Origin: Vanilla planifolia
Lineage: Eukaryota > Streptophyta > Magnoliopsida > Asparagales > Orchidaceae
Direction: 5' to 3'
Assembly (NCBI GenBank): GCA_023846275.1
Contig: CM043869.1
Span: 38,404,737 to 38,468,736, forward strand
Length of the DNA stretch: 64,000 nucleotides
In this document: positions 1-13,300 of the stretch, piece by piece
Position numbering within the stretch: the first letter of the stretch is position 1
Layout: every line of letters starts with the position of its first letter
The notes under the pieces: model-generated
Told to the model about the DNA's origin: nothing
Databases searched by the model: none
What the model saw: only the letters and a program-made list of their open reading frames with translations
Made by a program: the position numbers and the translations under genes

Positions 1-3000
1 CTTTCAAATCATAGAGCCAAAGAACTTAACTCTAGGTAGAGTGGCTACCCATCTAGAGCCCATCTTCTACACATTATTTTAGTTAGAATTGTTAAACAAA
101 TCGATACCAATAAGGTACATAGGTTTACATTCATCTTACTCATGCATGAATAAATGTCAATCTCCCTTTACATGAGTTAAACAATCAACAAATGACTAAA
201 TAATAATGAAAAGTTAATATCTAAAGAGTTAAATAAATCTTAGATTTAATATTAAACTAATGGATATTGAAATCATGATGATACTAAACCTTGAATTCAA
301 CCTACATGTAGATCATTCAATATAATGCCCGTCATCATACTTGTAAGCTCATTTCTTGCTCTATGTCAAGTTATATATTGTTAGAATTACATATCGTACT
401 AGTAAAATGTCTTCATCGTCCTAGTACAACCTTCCTGTTACTTGGTCGTATGTGCTATAATTAGTTATTGGCTGTGTACGAAGCCAATCCGTGTTCTGTT
501 TGTTCAACAAATTCAGGTATCATATAATATAAAGTAGAATTTGTATACTTGTATGATCCATTTTCCTCAAAGAATAGTTAAAATAATTTAGGAAAAAAAT
601 GTTAATATGATGTTATATAAATATGATCTAATATATTATATAAATACAATCATCTTATAAAACTGAAATACCTTGGTACAAATACAATGCTCATATTATA
701 CACATACAAAATAACTTGTTGCTCTCAAGTAAATGATTAAGGGAATTTTATCATACTAATATAATACCTCTATTATACTTGTACGAAGATTTCAAAACTC
801 AAGAGCAAAGCACTTCGTGAAAAAAATTCATCATATGCTAACGATTCACTTATCAAACGTACAATCATCAATGAACTTTGAGTAATACATTTATAATACT
901 TGTACGATCCTAGTGATAATCCAATACAAATATTTGAGAACTTGAGAATGTTTTTAAGTGTGTTGAGAATGCACATTATATAGTATAGTGACCAATATTA
1001 TAATTGTACAATTTATTAAAAATAACTAAAATATGCATATTGTATAGATGCATTGTCAGTTGTACATTGTGAAGAACTTTAACTTGTTGCATTATTGTGC
1101 TTTCTTGCATCATACTCATTATTGCTTCATCAAAGCCTCTCATCTTCATAAAAGCCTTTCATATCGTTTAGATATTATGCCATGTTATTTTCTCAAGTGA
1201 TAGATATACGTTTTTGTATGATATATATTTGTACAATTGCTCAAATCTTTGTATGATTCTTGTTTGAGTTAGCTATTAGGTCAACCCTTTGCTAAAAAAG
1301 TGGCTATTTGTTTGATTGACCCTTAGCTAGCTATAGCAAAAATGGAGTAATTATTATTAGATTTACCCCTATCTAGTTACAAAAAAAAATGAGTGAATTA
1401 GTGGAAGCCTAATCATTTAGTTGATAAATACAAATCCGAGTTTAAATTGAACCACCTAAAAAATCTTATTCATTCTTTATTTTTTCCTCTAATTTGATGT
1501 TAGTTAACTTCTTATTCACACAAAAAGTATTAGAAAACTAATCCATTTTTTATTAAAAACAATCATTTTCTAATCATATTAAGCTAAAGTTGTTACTATA
1601 CTTTTTGTTATTGTACTTCAAAATTTTTCTTACAAGATTACAATTCACCTCACTTCTTGTGAGCATCACATTCTAACAGTATTAAAAAGTACAATATCAT
1701 TAGCAAAAAAATATACATCATGATGCTCCATCTTGAATTTGATTTAATAATAACTTCCATAATTTTTAAAAAAATTAAGAACTTAAAGTAAAACCTCAAT
1801 AAAATATACTTGTACTTGCAAGAATCCTTAACAAATCTTCCTCAAATGCATACCCACACTACAACTCTATTATACATGCTTTTAATAACTTCTTTACAAG
1901 CTCTGCTAACTCCTTTTCTCAAAGATTTGCTAAAATGCTTAAATTGGGATTTTATGAAATGATTTTCTAAATTAATAAGTAAATGAAGACCTTTGCTTTT
2001 TCCTAAAATTCTACATTTAGCTTTTTAAAAAGTGCATATCCATATGGTTGGCTCCTTGAACATAAAACTATATTGACTTTTTGATATATAAATTTCATGT
2101 TATAATCAATGTTTGATCATTTCTTTCAAATTCTAACATTATGGTTCATCTCCCATAATTAATACATTTTACAAAAAAATCCTTGCTCTTGTAAATATAA
2201 ATATCAAAGTATTTTTCTTCCTTCATTTGACATCATTTTGCTCTCTAAACTAAAATTGAATAACTTAAGAAACTAAACACAAATCTATAGAAATGACATT
2301 TAAGCTTACTTAATCACATTTAATTTACACTTCCATTATAAAAACTTGTCAAAAAAAATTATTTTAATCAAAAAAGTTCATCAAAACCAACCACCTTCTC
2401 ATAACTATCATTAAAATTACTATAAAATTAACTCAAAAATCAACAATTAATAAATTTATCATTGGCTACTACTTTTTAATCATCTTAATTCATTTCCATA
2501 ACTCTCTAGATTTCTTCCCCTTAGCTTTGACAAGTTTATAATTATATCTTCTTGTCTCTTCATTATTCACCTTTTTATATAACCCTTGAAAAAAAATTAA
2601 AACAATAACACATTTTAAAATAATTTTTGTACTTCTTCTCCATAAATTTTACCCTTGTACTTCAAGTTTTCATCACAAAGTCTTTTTGTAATTTTAAGCA
2701 TGTCTCTAAGCACACCCAATTAGCATTACCATTTAACTCCCTCAAATTATCCTAATAACCATTCTAAAATTGTTCTTAGTTGTTCCTTTTACAATTACAA
2801 CATTTAATCCTACGACATTGCTTTGAAATAAATTAAGAATGGTTTAAAATTTAGTTAACACAAAAGAAAAATGAAATAAAGAGAAATACTTTGAGAATTA
2901 AATGCAAGCAACTTAAAATTTACATTAAGTGCATCTAGCTTCCAAGAAGGGCTTGTGACATGAACTCTCATTATGTGCACAAATTCAAATATGACATCCT

Positions 3001-3292
3001 ATTAACTTATTACCATATATGATCTCACATCATTTTTGCCATACATTTTTCACACCTTTTATCGAAGTGATTGCAACTATTTTGAACATTAATAGCTTAG
3101 CCCTTATCATAGCTTTCCCATCATCAAACCTCAAGACCCTTTTCAAACCATAATTATTTGACCATTTAATTATAATTATCAAGGATATGTGCTCAATTTT
3201 GAATAGTTAAAGTACTATATTTGCAACATGTTAACAAAGTAGAATCTCAACCTTATCATTCAAAATATTCATCGTTATTGACCATTGTTATA

Positions 3293-3965
3293 ACACCTAG
3301 AATCGAAGAGGGAAGAGAGTGATCATTAAGTGATGTCCAAAAAGGGAAATCAAAGGACAAGAGATTCTTTGTAGGCTTCTAGATGGAGCAATACAATAAT
3401 GAATAAGTTCTACATCAACTATAGAATAGTAAAACTTGTGCGATACAAGTAAAGCCAAAAAGTCTTGAATTTATGGGGCACCTTTTGAGGACAATCAGAG
3501 CTTAGATTTCATAAGAACTTCATAATTAAGCATGTTAGAGTTAGGAAAATATTGAGATGGATGACCAAGTGAGAAAAAATCTCCTAATAAAGACAAAGCT
3601 CAATTATTTTAGGATAATACCTCACCAAGAAATCCAGGATGCTACAATGTGATATTAGAGTGGTACTTTCTCTAATTTTATGTGGTTAGAGGATGAATCA
3701 AGAGAAAGTTGTTAGACCTGTAACGTCTAAGATTGAAGAGGTCGAAGAGTGATGACCAAGTGATCTCCTAAATAGCGAAATCATAGGACAAAGTGTGACC
3801 CTTGACAGGTATCTAAATGGAGAGATAAAAGAATGAATAAATCTCACATAGTTAAGCATATTGAGTTGGAGAAGTGTTGAGATTTGTGATCAAGAGAAAA
3901 AGGGCTCTTAGATAAGGACAAAATCCTATTATTTTGGGTCAATACCTCACCAGGAAGGCCATCAT
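3293..3965. repeat. Diverged tandem pair of a roughly 250-360 bp repeat unit
   Basis: Two copies lie next to each other, about 3293-3655 and 3717-3965. Both begin with a 'taac-cctaga-tcgaagag' type start, share the gagtgatgaccaagtgat and aggacaa blocks, and end with the 'taatacctcaccaggaa' block. They differ by many substitutions and by an extra middle segment in the first copy. This looks like a non-autonomous dispersed repeat, or the two ends of a small decayed LTR-type element, but no terminal TG/CA boundaries or coding domains are visible. Confidence 0.55.
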
Positions 3966-6925
3966 ATTAGATTTGCATTGTATGCAACAAGTAGAATAAT
4001 AATACACATAGTTTATAAACATTGAAGCCACTGGTTACAAACTTTTTGGTGATCAATCAATAGAAAAATATTATCAAACTATGAAAAATCAGAATAATGA
4101 CAATATGTACTAACATAAAATGTGCTTGCATCATCGACTACTCAATGTTATGTTAAGAAACTACTCATTAGCTTCATTGAAATTGAATAAATGAAATAAA
4201 AAGGATAATTCAATACAAATAACAAAAAATATGAGCATCAATAGCTCACTTCAGAATCAGCAACTTTGAAGCAATCAACCATTTGCAAAGATAACAAAAT
4301 GCAATAGCTAAATGCAATAAAGTTGTTGGGCAACCTAGCTATAGTATTAAACTAGATAAAGATAAGAAGGCATACTGCTAGAGAATATGCAGCTTATGAT
4401 GCTTCTTACCAATGCAAAATGACATGTCGGTGTTCATAAAAGTAGCCTTACCACATCATAGAAAGGCCATTTTAATTAGTTTAAAAACCTTAATCAAGGT
4501 AAAATTAGAGAGAGCCTAACTATTTATACAAGCTTACCATATGTAAAAGGCATATAAGTCCTCTACAAAAAAAGCATTTACATTATAGTGAAGGCATAGC
4601 ATGGAAAAAAAGTAAACTAAATCTCTATTTTTGCTCTCTATTTTTCCATCAATGTGCACATGCTAAAGCATAAATTTTGCTAAAGAAGAATAATCAAGCA
4701 TTATGTTGTGACATTATTTATGCTTGAACCAGGACAATGTTTTTTACTATTTAGTTCTCATAGAATCCCAACCAAAGATATTAATTTTAGAAACAATCAA
4801 ATATGATGGTGGAAATTATTGATACAAATTGTCATGGCATTTATTTGTTGAATTTGTCCATATAATTTAGGAATAATCAAGCCTAATTTCAATTCAATAA
4901 TATTTGATTAAAAAATTTATATTTGTAGATGCTAAAAATTATTTTAAAGAAACATTTCATTATCAAAAAAGAATTTTAATAAGATATGTTCAATTTTCAG
5001 ATTATAATAATTGTATTGAGGAGAGTGCTATATCTATGTACTAGTATCAATATTATTTTGGGAAAGCATGTCATAGCTAGAAGATCAATAGAAATTGAAG
5101 TAATCTTTCAATGCCTTACACAAATTATTTAACTAAAGTCCTAAATATAAAATTCCAAATTTAATTAGCATTATTAAAATAAATTAGGAGCAACAACAGT
5201 TATAATTTTCTATTAAATTTGGCATTTATATTTATAGTTGTCGAGATAATTTTAGGTAAGATATTGCTAAAATTATTCTATCTTATTCTATATCTTTATT
5301 TAAGAAAATTTCTTCTCAAATTACAACAAAAAAAAACAACCAACTACAACACCTATATATTTTCTTATATTCTCAATATTGAATAAATGACCATTCCATC
5401 AAACAATTTTTCTAAAACATTTTCCATCATATCCCGTTCCATTAACCAGGGTTCCATGTTTTGTTAGCACTACCTGCATCATCCCTTCCATTAACACTTC
5501 CTTCACCAAATGAGGTTCTATTAACGTGAGGGTAGGGGTGTTAGTCTACTCCATCCAACTAGTGTTAAGGACTACATCCTCAAATCTTCAAGTCACAATT
5601 GCTCTCTTTTGTCTTACCTTGACATGTAAGATTTCCCTTATTTGCATTGAATAAAGCTTTAGTGACTACTCCCTCCATAACAACTCCAACTGTAGAGCTT
5701 TGTCGCCACTATCAAGGAAGCAACTTGCACCCAAGGCAACGAGGTTGACAGCACCTACTATTGGCAACATGTAGAAACTCCATTGTATTTGATCGGGTTT
5801 GGTGGTGCTTAGGAAGATTTGGAAGCACCAAAATAACACATTGCTCTTGATCTAGTAAGCCCATTTCTAGTATTTGATTCACGAGATTGAAAAAAGATGC
5901 CTTCAGGAACTTCTTCATGCGTAAGTTTATTGTCATAGCTAAAAACTAACACCTCTTCACTTACAACTATCTAGTACATCCTTCCAAAGTCACCTCCACT
6001 CTTGACACTCTTCCTCCAAATATTATTTTGGAGTTTCAGATGCTTATATTCTTCTTATTATAGAGCACAAACTAAATGGGAAAAATTATATATAGTGACC
6101 TCAAGTGATGATGACATTTGCAAGAAGGGCAATGATGATTACCTCACTATTGCAACAAAAAAATTGATAGATGAACTTAGGTTTTGAACACGAAAGATTG
6201 AAAATAACATGGTAACATCATGATTAATCAGCTGAAGAAATCAAGGATGCAGCCAAATAGACGTAATTAGATAATGAAAACATAATTAAATCCTTCAAGG
6301 TTGAAGTAATACCAAATGAACTTCACCAAAGAGAGCTCACCATCACTCAATATTTCATTATTCTTTGAACTAGTAGCAACTAGATATGTTCAACCCAAAA
6401 TTGTAACATTCCACCCAACATATTTTCAATAGAACTCAATAAAATATTCAAAAATGCCAAATTACCAAGATAAAACTAAAGTTTATAACAAATCCAAATA
6501 ACACAAACCAATATCAAGCAAAGATGAGAATAAAACATCTCAATACATATAACCTCTGCAATGGCACAACTAAATAAAAAGCAATGCGAATTGTTCCAAA
6601 GCTACCACACAATAGCAAAGTTGAAATAAAAATAATATAAAAGTTAGACATATACCCAATAAAGGAGTAATAAATTGATTAGTACAAGACAATTTATAAA
6701 AGATATAAAAGTACTAAATTGCTATATAAAGGCTCATATACAACGTGATTATATATGTATATAATCATTATATGATACTAATATCGTATAATATTTATAT
6801 TGTACTATATTTTTACTTTTTTTTATCTCAAATTTGTTTCTTCTTTTTTGTTTATTTTTTTGAGATCAAAATTTCTCATATGATTATTATCCTCACTCAT
6901 CAAGATCTTATATCATATCATTTAT

Positions 6926-7150
6926 TACAAAACCACCACCTAGATTACCCATACCCTGTGCTCTCAATGGTAGAGCTTCTATTGTGCCGTGGCCCCATAT
7001 CTGATTATCAAAAACAGTAGAGGTGATTTTCCCATATATCACAAAGCCATCACCCACATTGCTCAGTATCCTGTGCTCACAATGGAGTAGCCTCTGTCAC
7101 ATCATGACCTTATATCTAAGTACCAACGACATAATAGAAGATTATCTTTC
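6926..7150. repeat. Two-copy tandem repeat, period about 110-115 bp
   Basis: Copy one is about 6926-7032 and copy two about 7037-7150. Shared blocks, in the same order, include ACAAA-CCA-CACC-A-ATT, CC-TGTGCTC-CAATGG, and CATATCT/TATATCT followed by a GTAGA/ATAGA-GATTTTC end. Copies are diverged, so the duplication is old. It sits in otherwise featureless AT-rich DNA. Confidence 0.5.
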
Positions 7151-9180
7151 TCATATTGGGAAGATGCAACATAGCGTTAAAAAATAATATTTCATATTCT
7201 TATTTATTTCTTTGTTATAATCTTCTAGATCACTAAATAGCTTTTTTTTTTTTTTTTTTTTTTCATTTCTTTCCATTTCATTTGTTTTTCTCTTATCTAA
7301 CATTTTGATTTTTATAACATATATACATATATTTGTATATAAATAATAATAATAATGTGCAATCTCATAAATCAAAATATATACAAATGATTTAATATCA
7401 TACAAGATACTTATACTATGTTGCATTTTATAATAATAATTTAAACAATTTAAAAATTAAATTTACATCACAATTACTTAGTTTGCTTACCTAATAACTT
7501 TGGAATGCTTGTTCAACTATCTTATCTTTTCCACAATCTCTTCCTTTCATTTCCCATACAATTCTCATGGTATTCTATCAATTACTTTTCAAGTTTTTGC
7601 TCTCAAGCTTAAAAAATTCATTCATTTTGTTTCACACTTCTTATTCTTCCACATTCCACAACTCATAGGTTTCTATATCAAAAGCACTTACACAAAACAT
7701 CACAATTCTCGAAAGCATCCATAAATTCTATTGAGATTCACTATCCAAACCCCACATCGTACAATCCCATACCTTCTATTATACTGTATGATCACTAGCG
7801 AACAACTAATCGGACATTGGATCAGAAGGGGCCAATCACAGCTCCATCTGTTTCTTGAAATTGATTGTACCATCTGATGTTCTTGTCGACCATACAATCT
7901 TCAAGTTTCTCAACTAAATAATCCCTTATTTGGACATCTAGCCTCTAAGTAATTTCTGATCCTAATTATCACAATTCATGACAGCATTGTCACTTCATGA
8001 TAGCATTGTAGGTATCATGAAATTGCAATGCGACTACATCACATGATATAAAAATCACACATCCATTCAACCAAAAGTGATGTAAACATACATAGATGGT
8101 CAATGATGTATGCTGGTTATAAGTGATTTATAGTTTTTTAGGTTCAAAGAGGCCATATGCACGATCAATACTTATTTTTTATAAAAGATATCACAGAAAA
8201 GCCTCCAACCAAAAATGGCATATGGCCAATATGGCATAATTATGTTTACCATCTAGATAGCTGGTACATATATTAGTTTAGCACCAAAAAATCTAGTAAA
8301 AATATGATGGGATGTTCAGGGCACACTTAGAAAAAGGTTCTACAAAAAAAAACTCGTCATATTATTTTCCCTTTCAACAACGTATTTAACAAAAGCACAA
8401 AAAAAATGCCACGGGAGTCAAAAGAATACAAAGCATAAAGTATCAGTTCTTAGGAAAAGCAAGGTATGATATACTCCAAGGTAAGATTAACATAACACAA
8501 TTAATTTTGATCAATGAGGTAAGTAAAACATGTAGAATATACCTAAATAGACTCTAAAATTTGTTAGTAGAGTTCATCTCATGGCATTACAAAAAAACTT
8601 CAATTGAGAAAAACAAATAAGCATGTTATTTTATTTTCAATAATTAATAATTCAAATTCACAACTGGCACAAAAAACAGTCCACAAAGTAAAAAGAAATT
8701 CTTATGAACATTAATATCAAGAATAAGGTAGTTGCCCACATGACTAACATTCTTTTAAATACAGCAGGTTAGCACATGCATGATATATCAAAAGAAGCCT
8801 AAGTATGAAGTTGTGATCATAATCCACAATCATACAAAAATCATCTGGGAGGGGTAGTCCTCCATCCTAGAGTATGCCACCAAAAGAAGCTCTATCTACC
8901 ACAAGGTTCACTGCCCAGTTGGTGTTCTTATACATGTGAAAAACTTTAACACTTTTCAATAAAGAAAAGTGTATTATGTCTAAGGTGAGAGTTAACTCAA
9001 ATCAAAGAAAGATTGGTCCTAGCTCAAATAGGATTTTAGGTTACATCAAGTGTAAATTGATGTAATTGAACCAAATCATGAGAAAATAAAAAATTAGCTC
9101 AAACCATATTGTTAGCTAATTTCAAGCCATGGCCAAGTCAACTCACATTTGTGTGCACTTTGCACGAAAACAATACACAT

Positions 9181-9293
9181 ACAAGTTGAGCACAATGCTC
9201 TCATTCACCAAAATAAAAATATACACAAAGTGTGTGCTCTATATATGCATAATGCACATAGAGATCCTTGTACAAGTTGAGCACAATGCTCTC
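9181..9293. repeat. 22-bp direct repeat, 91 bp apart
   Basis: The string acaagttgagcacaatgctc (followed by tc in both copies) occurs at 9181 and again at 9272. The DNA between is also rich in short repeats (tatatgcata, gtgtgctc). No gene is attached to it. Confidence 0.6.
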
Positions 9294-10319
9294 TATATGC
9301 ATATAAGCGTGTATAGATTTATTGGTATGCAAAAATTATTATGCAATATAAAAACTTAATAAAAATGAAAAAAAAAATAATGTCAACTCGATTTTAAAAA
9401 AACTAGCATAAAGGTTACTAGGCTAGAGCTAAGCTAGCTTGACATCAATCCAATTAAGCCACAAGCCACTTTTGAGCTAACAAATAGGAGGTCAACCAAA
9501 TTTCGAGTAAAATTTGACACCAAAATTGCCTCAGCACCACAAGAATCCCTTAGATGCTGATGGATAATGGAAATTGTTGGAGTGGAGTCACCTTCGAACA
9601 AGATTTTATATTCCACACTTCTCAATCCACAAGTGATATGTGCCGCCTCTTAGGCACCCCACACCACTAGTGGCCATACAAAATGTGAGTAGATCCATCT
9701 GCCTACAACCAAAAGAGCATTACCCTAGTGATCGTGCACAACCCCAATCCATATTGACCACACCACCTGTCCAAGTAGTTGAAACTCAACAAATTGTGGA
9801 ACATTTGGTTTGCTCACAAGAAGAAGAGTAACCTATGATATCTCTAATAGCGCACAAAAGTTTAGCCATTCCATTTAATGGTAAAATATATTTTGCAAGA
9901 ACAATCCTTTAAGGAACTATAAACTAAAGCATTAACAATTATCCTTTTTTCAAAAATTATGAATGAAACATGATAAAAATTACATACACATGATAAATAA
10001 GTAAAATAGCAAATATGGGATTTACATGCAACTAATAATTTTGTTAGCTAATGCAAACTACTTTATACATTAGTGAAAGTACCACCCAGCTCTAGCGATT
10101 TAAAACAATCATATAATCACCGAGATCAAGAAGAAAGACGCATATAATTTCCTAGCTGTCTTGCATTTTAAAATTTGAAAACTTATAGCTCCAGGCAATC
10201 ATTGAGCTAATTTGAACAAAAATCCATTTAAAAGATAATCGTCCAGAATTGGTAAGTACAATCACGAAAAAAGATCAACCTAATGCTTTAGAGAACAACG
10301 GAAAGGGAATTGAGTATAT

Positions 10320-10376
10320 TTACACTTGCTGCATCCCAAAACAAAGCTGTTTTGGTTGCAAGCAGCATGTTCCATA
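10320..10376 (-). CDS. Possible terminal exon of the RRP12-like gene
   Basis: A good acceptor (tttaatgctaatttcag, with a plausible branch site) on the minus strand opens a phase-matched 18-codon exon ending in TAA. Its sequence does not resemble the RRP12 C-terminus. Either the gene now ends here, or this is a chance match and the true exons lie elsewhere or are lost. Confidence 0.25.
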   Translation of the reverse strand, partial: YGTCCLQPKQLCFGMQQV

Positions 10377-13300
10377 CTGAAATTAGCATTAAAAGTATAG
10401 ATAGTAACAAAACAACATGCCAAAATCTAATTCAAAAAAGCACTGCATTGCCATTGCTTTAAGTATCTAACTTTAACGATACACATAGGAAAAAATAATA
10501 AATCAATTCAATGTTGAATAGCTATGATGTCAATTTTAATTTCAGATAGAATTCATTGTTCTGCATCATTTGCAAGTTAAATTATCCAATAATTGTGCTT
10601 TCAAGAGTATTAGAGTAAAATACAATTAACAATAACTTACCTTTAACATGTTAGTTAACAAGTAATTAAAGCATGAGAACCGATGCTTCAAAATGATTTT
10701 GTCGGTAGGTGGCTTCACAGCAAACAGCACATCCAATAGCTCATCAAGTTGAACAGAACAAAACCACTCTTTCTCCTAAATGATAACACATAAGCAAACA
10801 GCAAAAGAATATGCTGCATCCAACAGAAAAACTAAAACAAGGATTAACTCGCAAACCTTCAAAATCGAAGTTAGAGTATAATAACCTTCACGTTGGCACA
10901 TTCCATTACTTTCCTAGAAGCAAATACAGATGAACTCAATATCACCTAGCTCAAAAAGGAGGAACTAGAAAATAGTTGGCAACATTTAAAGCAAGGACCT
11001 ATTTTAGAACCGTAAGTATGATGAAGTACCGATAAAGAAGATTTAGTGATGTCAAATATTGTATAAGTGAGATCTGCATCGGCTGCTTCAACAAATGAAG
11101 ATGCAAGCTCCATCAGTAAGCACCTGCGTGAAAGTAAACTCAAATCAGACTTATGTTTCCAAAGCTGTACAACTTGTCGGAAAAAAACGAAAATAAATAT
11201 TGTTTCGACTTTTTAAACAAATGGAAGTTAACAAAGGTTTATACTTACCAAAGTATGGTCGACACAAATTTTTAGCTCAAGATTTGGGAGCGGATATATC
11301 ATTAAAAAGTAACAATAAAAGTGGACAACTAAACATAGTAGCAAATCAAAATAAGATTAACTAAGTTAGCCACCATCATGCAACAAAAGTTTCTTATGCA
11401 ACCATGATGGAATATATGGTGTTAAGTTTAAATGAATGATAAACTTTAATATTGGATGACAATAACAACAGCAAAACTTAATCCCAAAATAAATCTTATT
11501 GAGTTTTTCCTTTTCCCTATGCACACTAGTAAATAACAATAGGTCCCTCCTCCTTGGAAAGCATTAGGCGGACTATGTCTAACATGCCAAAACCATCTAA
11601 GGCAATCCTGCCTAATTTATCCTCAACAAGTACTACATCAAATTTTCTTGTATGCATTCATTTTTAATCTGTTTTAGGGCTTTACCCCTTACCCATCTTC
11701 AAATATCTCAAACTACATAAAAGTAATTGTAATGGTACTTTTTCCTTTTGTAAGTCAAAATTTAGTATCAAAACAATATTGCTGCACTACAATCTCATAA
11801 AACTTTGCTTTAAAATTAGAACAGGGCATTTCAATCACACAACATATTAAAACCTCTCTATTTCATCCAACTGCTCTTATCCAACTAGTGACATCCCTAA
11901 CAATGTGTCTATTTTGATACATAGACTCAAGATAGTAAATCACTTGTCTTTTAACATTTTAAAATTACACATTATCATCTTTATGCTATTTATATTACTA
12001 ATTTAGATTATAAGGAATTAAAACGAAGCCATTAAAAAGTTCAACAATGATGGAAAAATATTTAGTTAAATTTTCCTTGAATGCAAACACATCATTCCTC
12101 TAAAACACATTTCTTTAGAAATTTTAGTGTATGCAAATGTTTCCCTTCTTTTCTTAGTTAAGAAATTCATCTTTACTAAATAACAAAAATAAATAAACAT
12201 CCTTCCTCGCACAAAACTGCTCAGTTAAACTTACCAGTAAATATATTGTCGCTTTGGCATACCATCCTAGCATAATAAATTAATTTTTTGAAAACATTTG
12301 TCAAACATCATAATTTCTGCTCTCTTCTAACGCTTCCAACTTTTAACTGCTATCATAAAAAACTTTTGAAATTGACAAACTGCATTTAAAGTAAGTTTGT
12401 TTCTCCAAATAAAACTTTTTTTATAACATTTCTCTTCAGATTAAATTCTGTGAGTTATTGCTTCAATTCTTGAATGCCAAATCCCATCCAAGCTAACCAA
12501 TTTTATTGGTACTCCAATTATGATCAATCTACTCACAGCAAATAATATCCATCTTGCATTTGCAAGTCTCTGCATTGAGGTGGATGCCTACTCCACCCTC
12601 CACTCTAAGAACCCATCAAATGTGAGGATTCTGCCCTTCTATTCCTCAAGGAATACGATGACGAAGACGGGTACAACAACAACATTGAGGAAGACAACGG
12701 AGATGGAATTGAGGTTCGGAGGAAAGATTGAAGCAAAGAATGCTAAGAAGGCTTTGGGGCATCCAACAATGCATGTTGGCAAGAGATCCAAGTAACTATC
12801 CATTGATATCGAAGGCAGGGAGACTTCAACTTCAATCCCCCCATCAACACTGGCAATTACCCACCCAAACTCCCTTTCAAATTCTTCCCATGGTAAGTGA
12901 GATGCTATCAAATACACCTCTCATAACATATTTCTCAACAACAGCATATCTTCCACTGTTGGAGAGTAGAGGAGCACCTAAGCCCTACACTACTTGAGAA
13001 GTCATTAGAGTGGTAAAATCAACAATGAATGGGAAGAGGTATTCATAAACATAGTTAAGAATATTAAGATGGTAAGAGCTCAACAAGTGCAACCAATTCA
13101 AATATAAACTAATCATCTATTTCAATAAAATATATTAAGGACTTATTTTACTATTTCGAAAACCTCAATGACCTACTTAAAAATTAGAGTAACCAAGATT
13201 GACAAATATTCAATTTATCCAAAAATAAATAAATAAATTTCCTTAATGAAAATAAATCATCCATAACATAGGTTGTATTAAAAGGGCATGGGCACACAAC

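Larger units (their letters stand above)
1..10319. other. AT-rich intergenic region without a supported gene
   Basis: About 10 kb of strongly AT-rich sequence. The open frames seen are short (under 95 codons), lack recognisable domains, and are interrupted in all frames. I looked on the minus strand for the missing C-terminal exons of the RRP12-like gene that ends near 10.3 kb and recognised none. The stretch holds two diverged tandem-repeat pairs (3.3-4.0 kb and 6.9-7.15 kb), a 22-bp direct repeat near 9.2 kb, and poly-T and poly-A runs such as 7243-7262. Most of it looks like decayed transposon or intergenic DNA. Confidence 0.6.

Noticed and set aside
5712..6187. Small frames on both strands near 5.7-6.2 kb
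   Set aside because: Too short, no domain, and no splice-compatible neighbours; chance frames in repeat-derived DNA are more likely.
9434..9831. Back-to-back frames of 63 codons on opposite strands
   Set aside because: I tested the minus one as a missing RRP12 exon; the sequence does not fit and no splice sites match.
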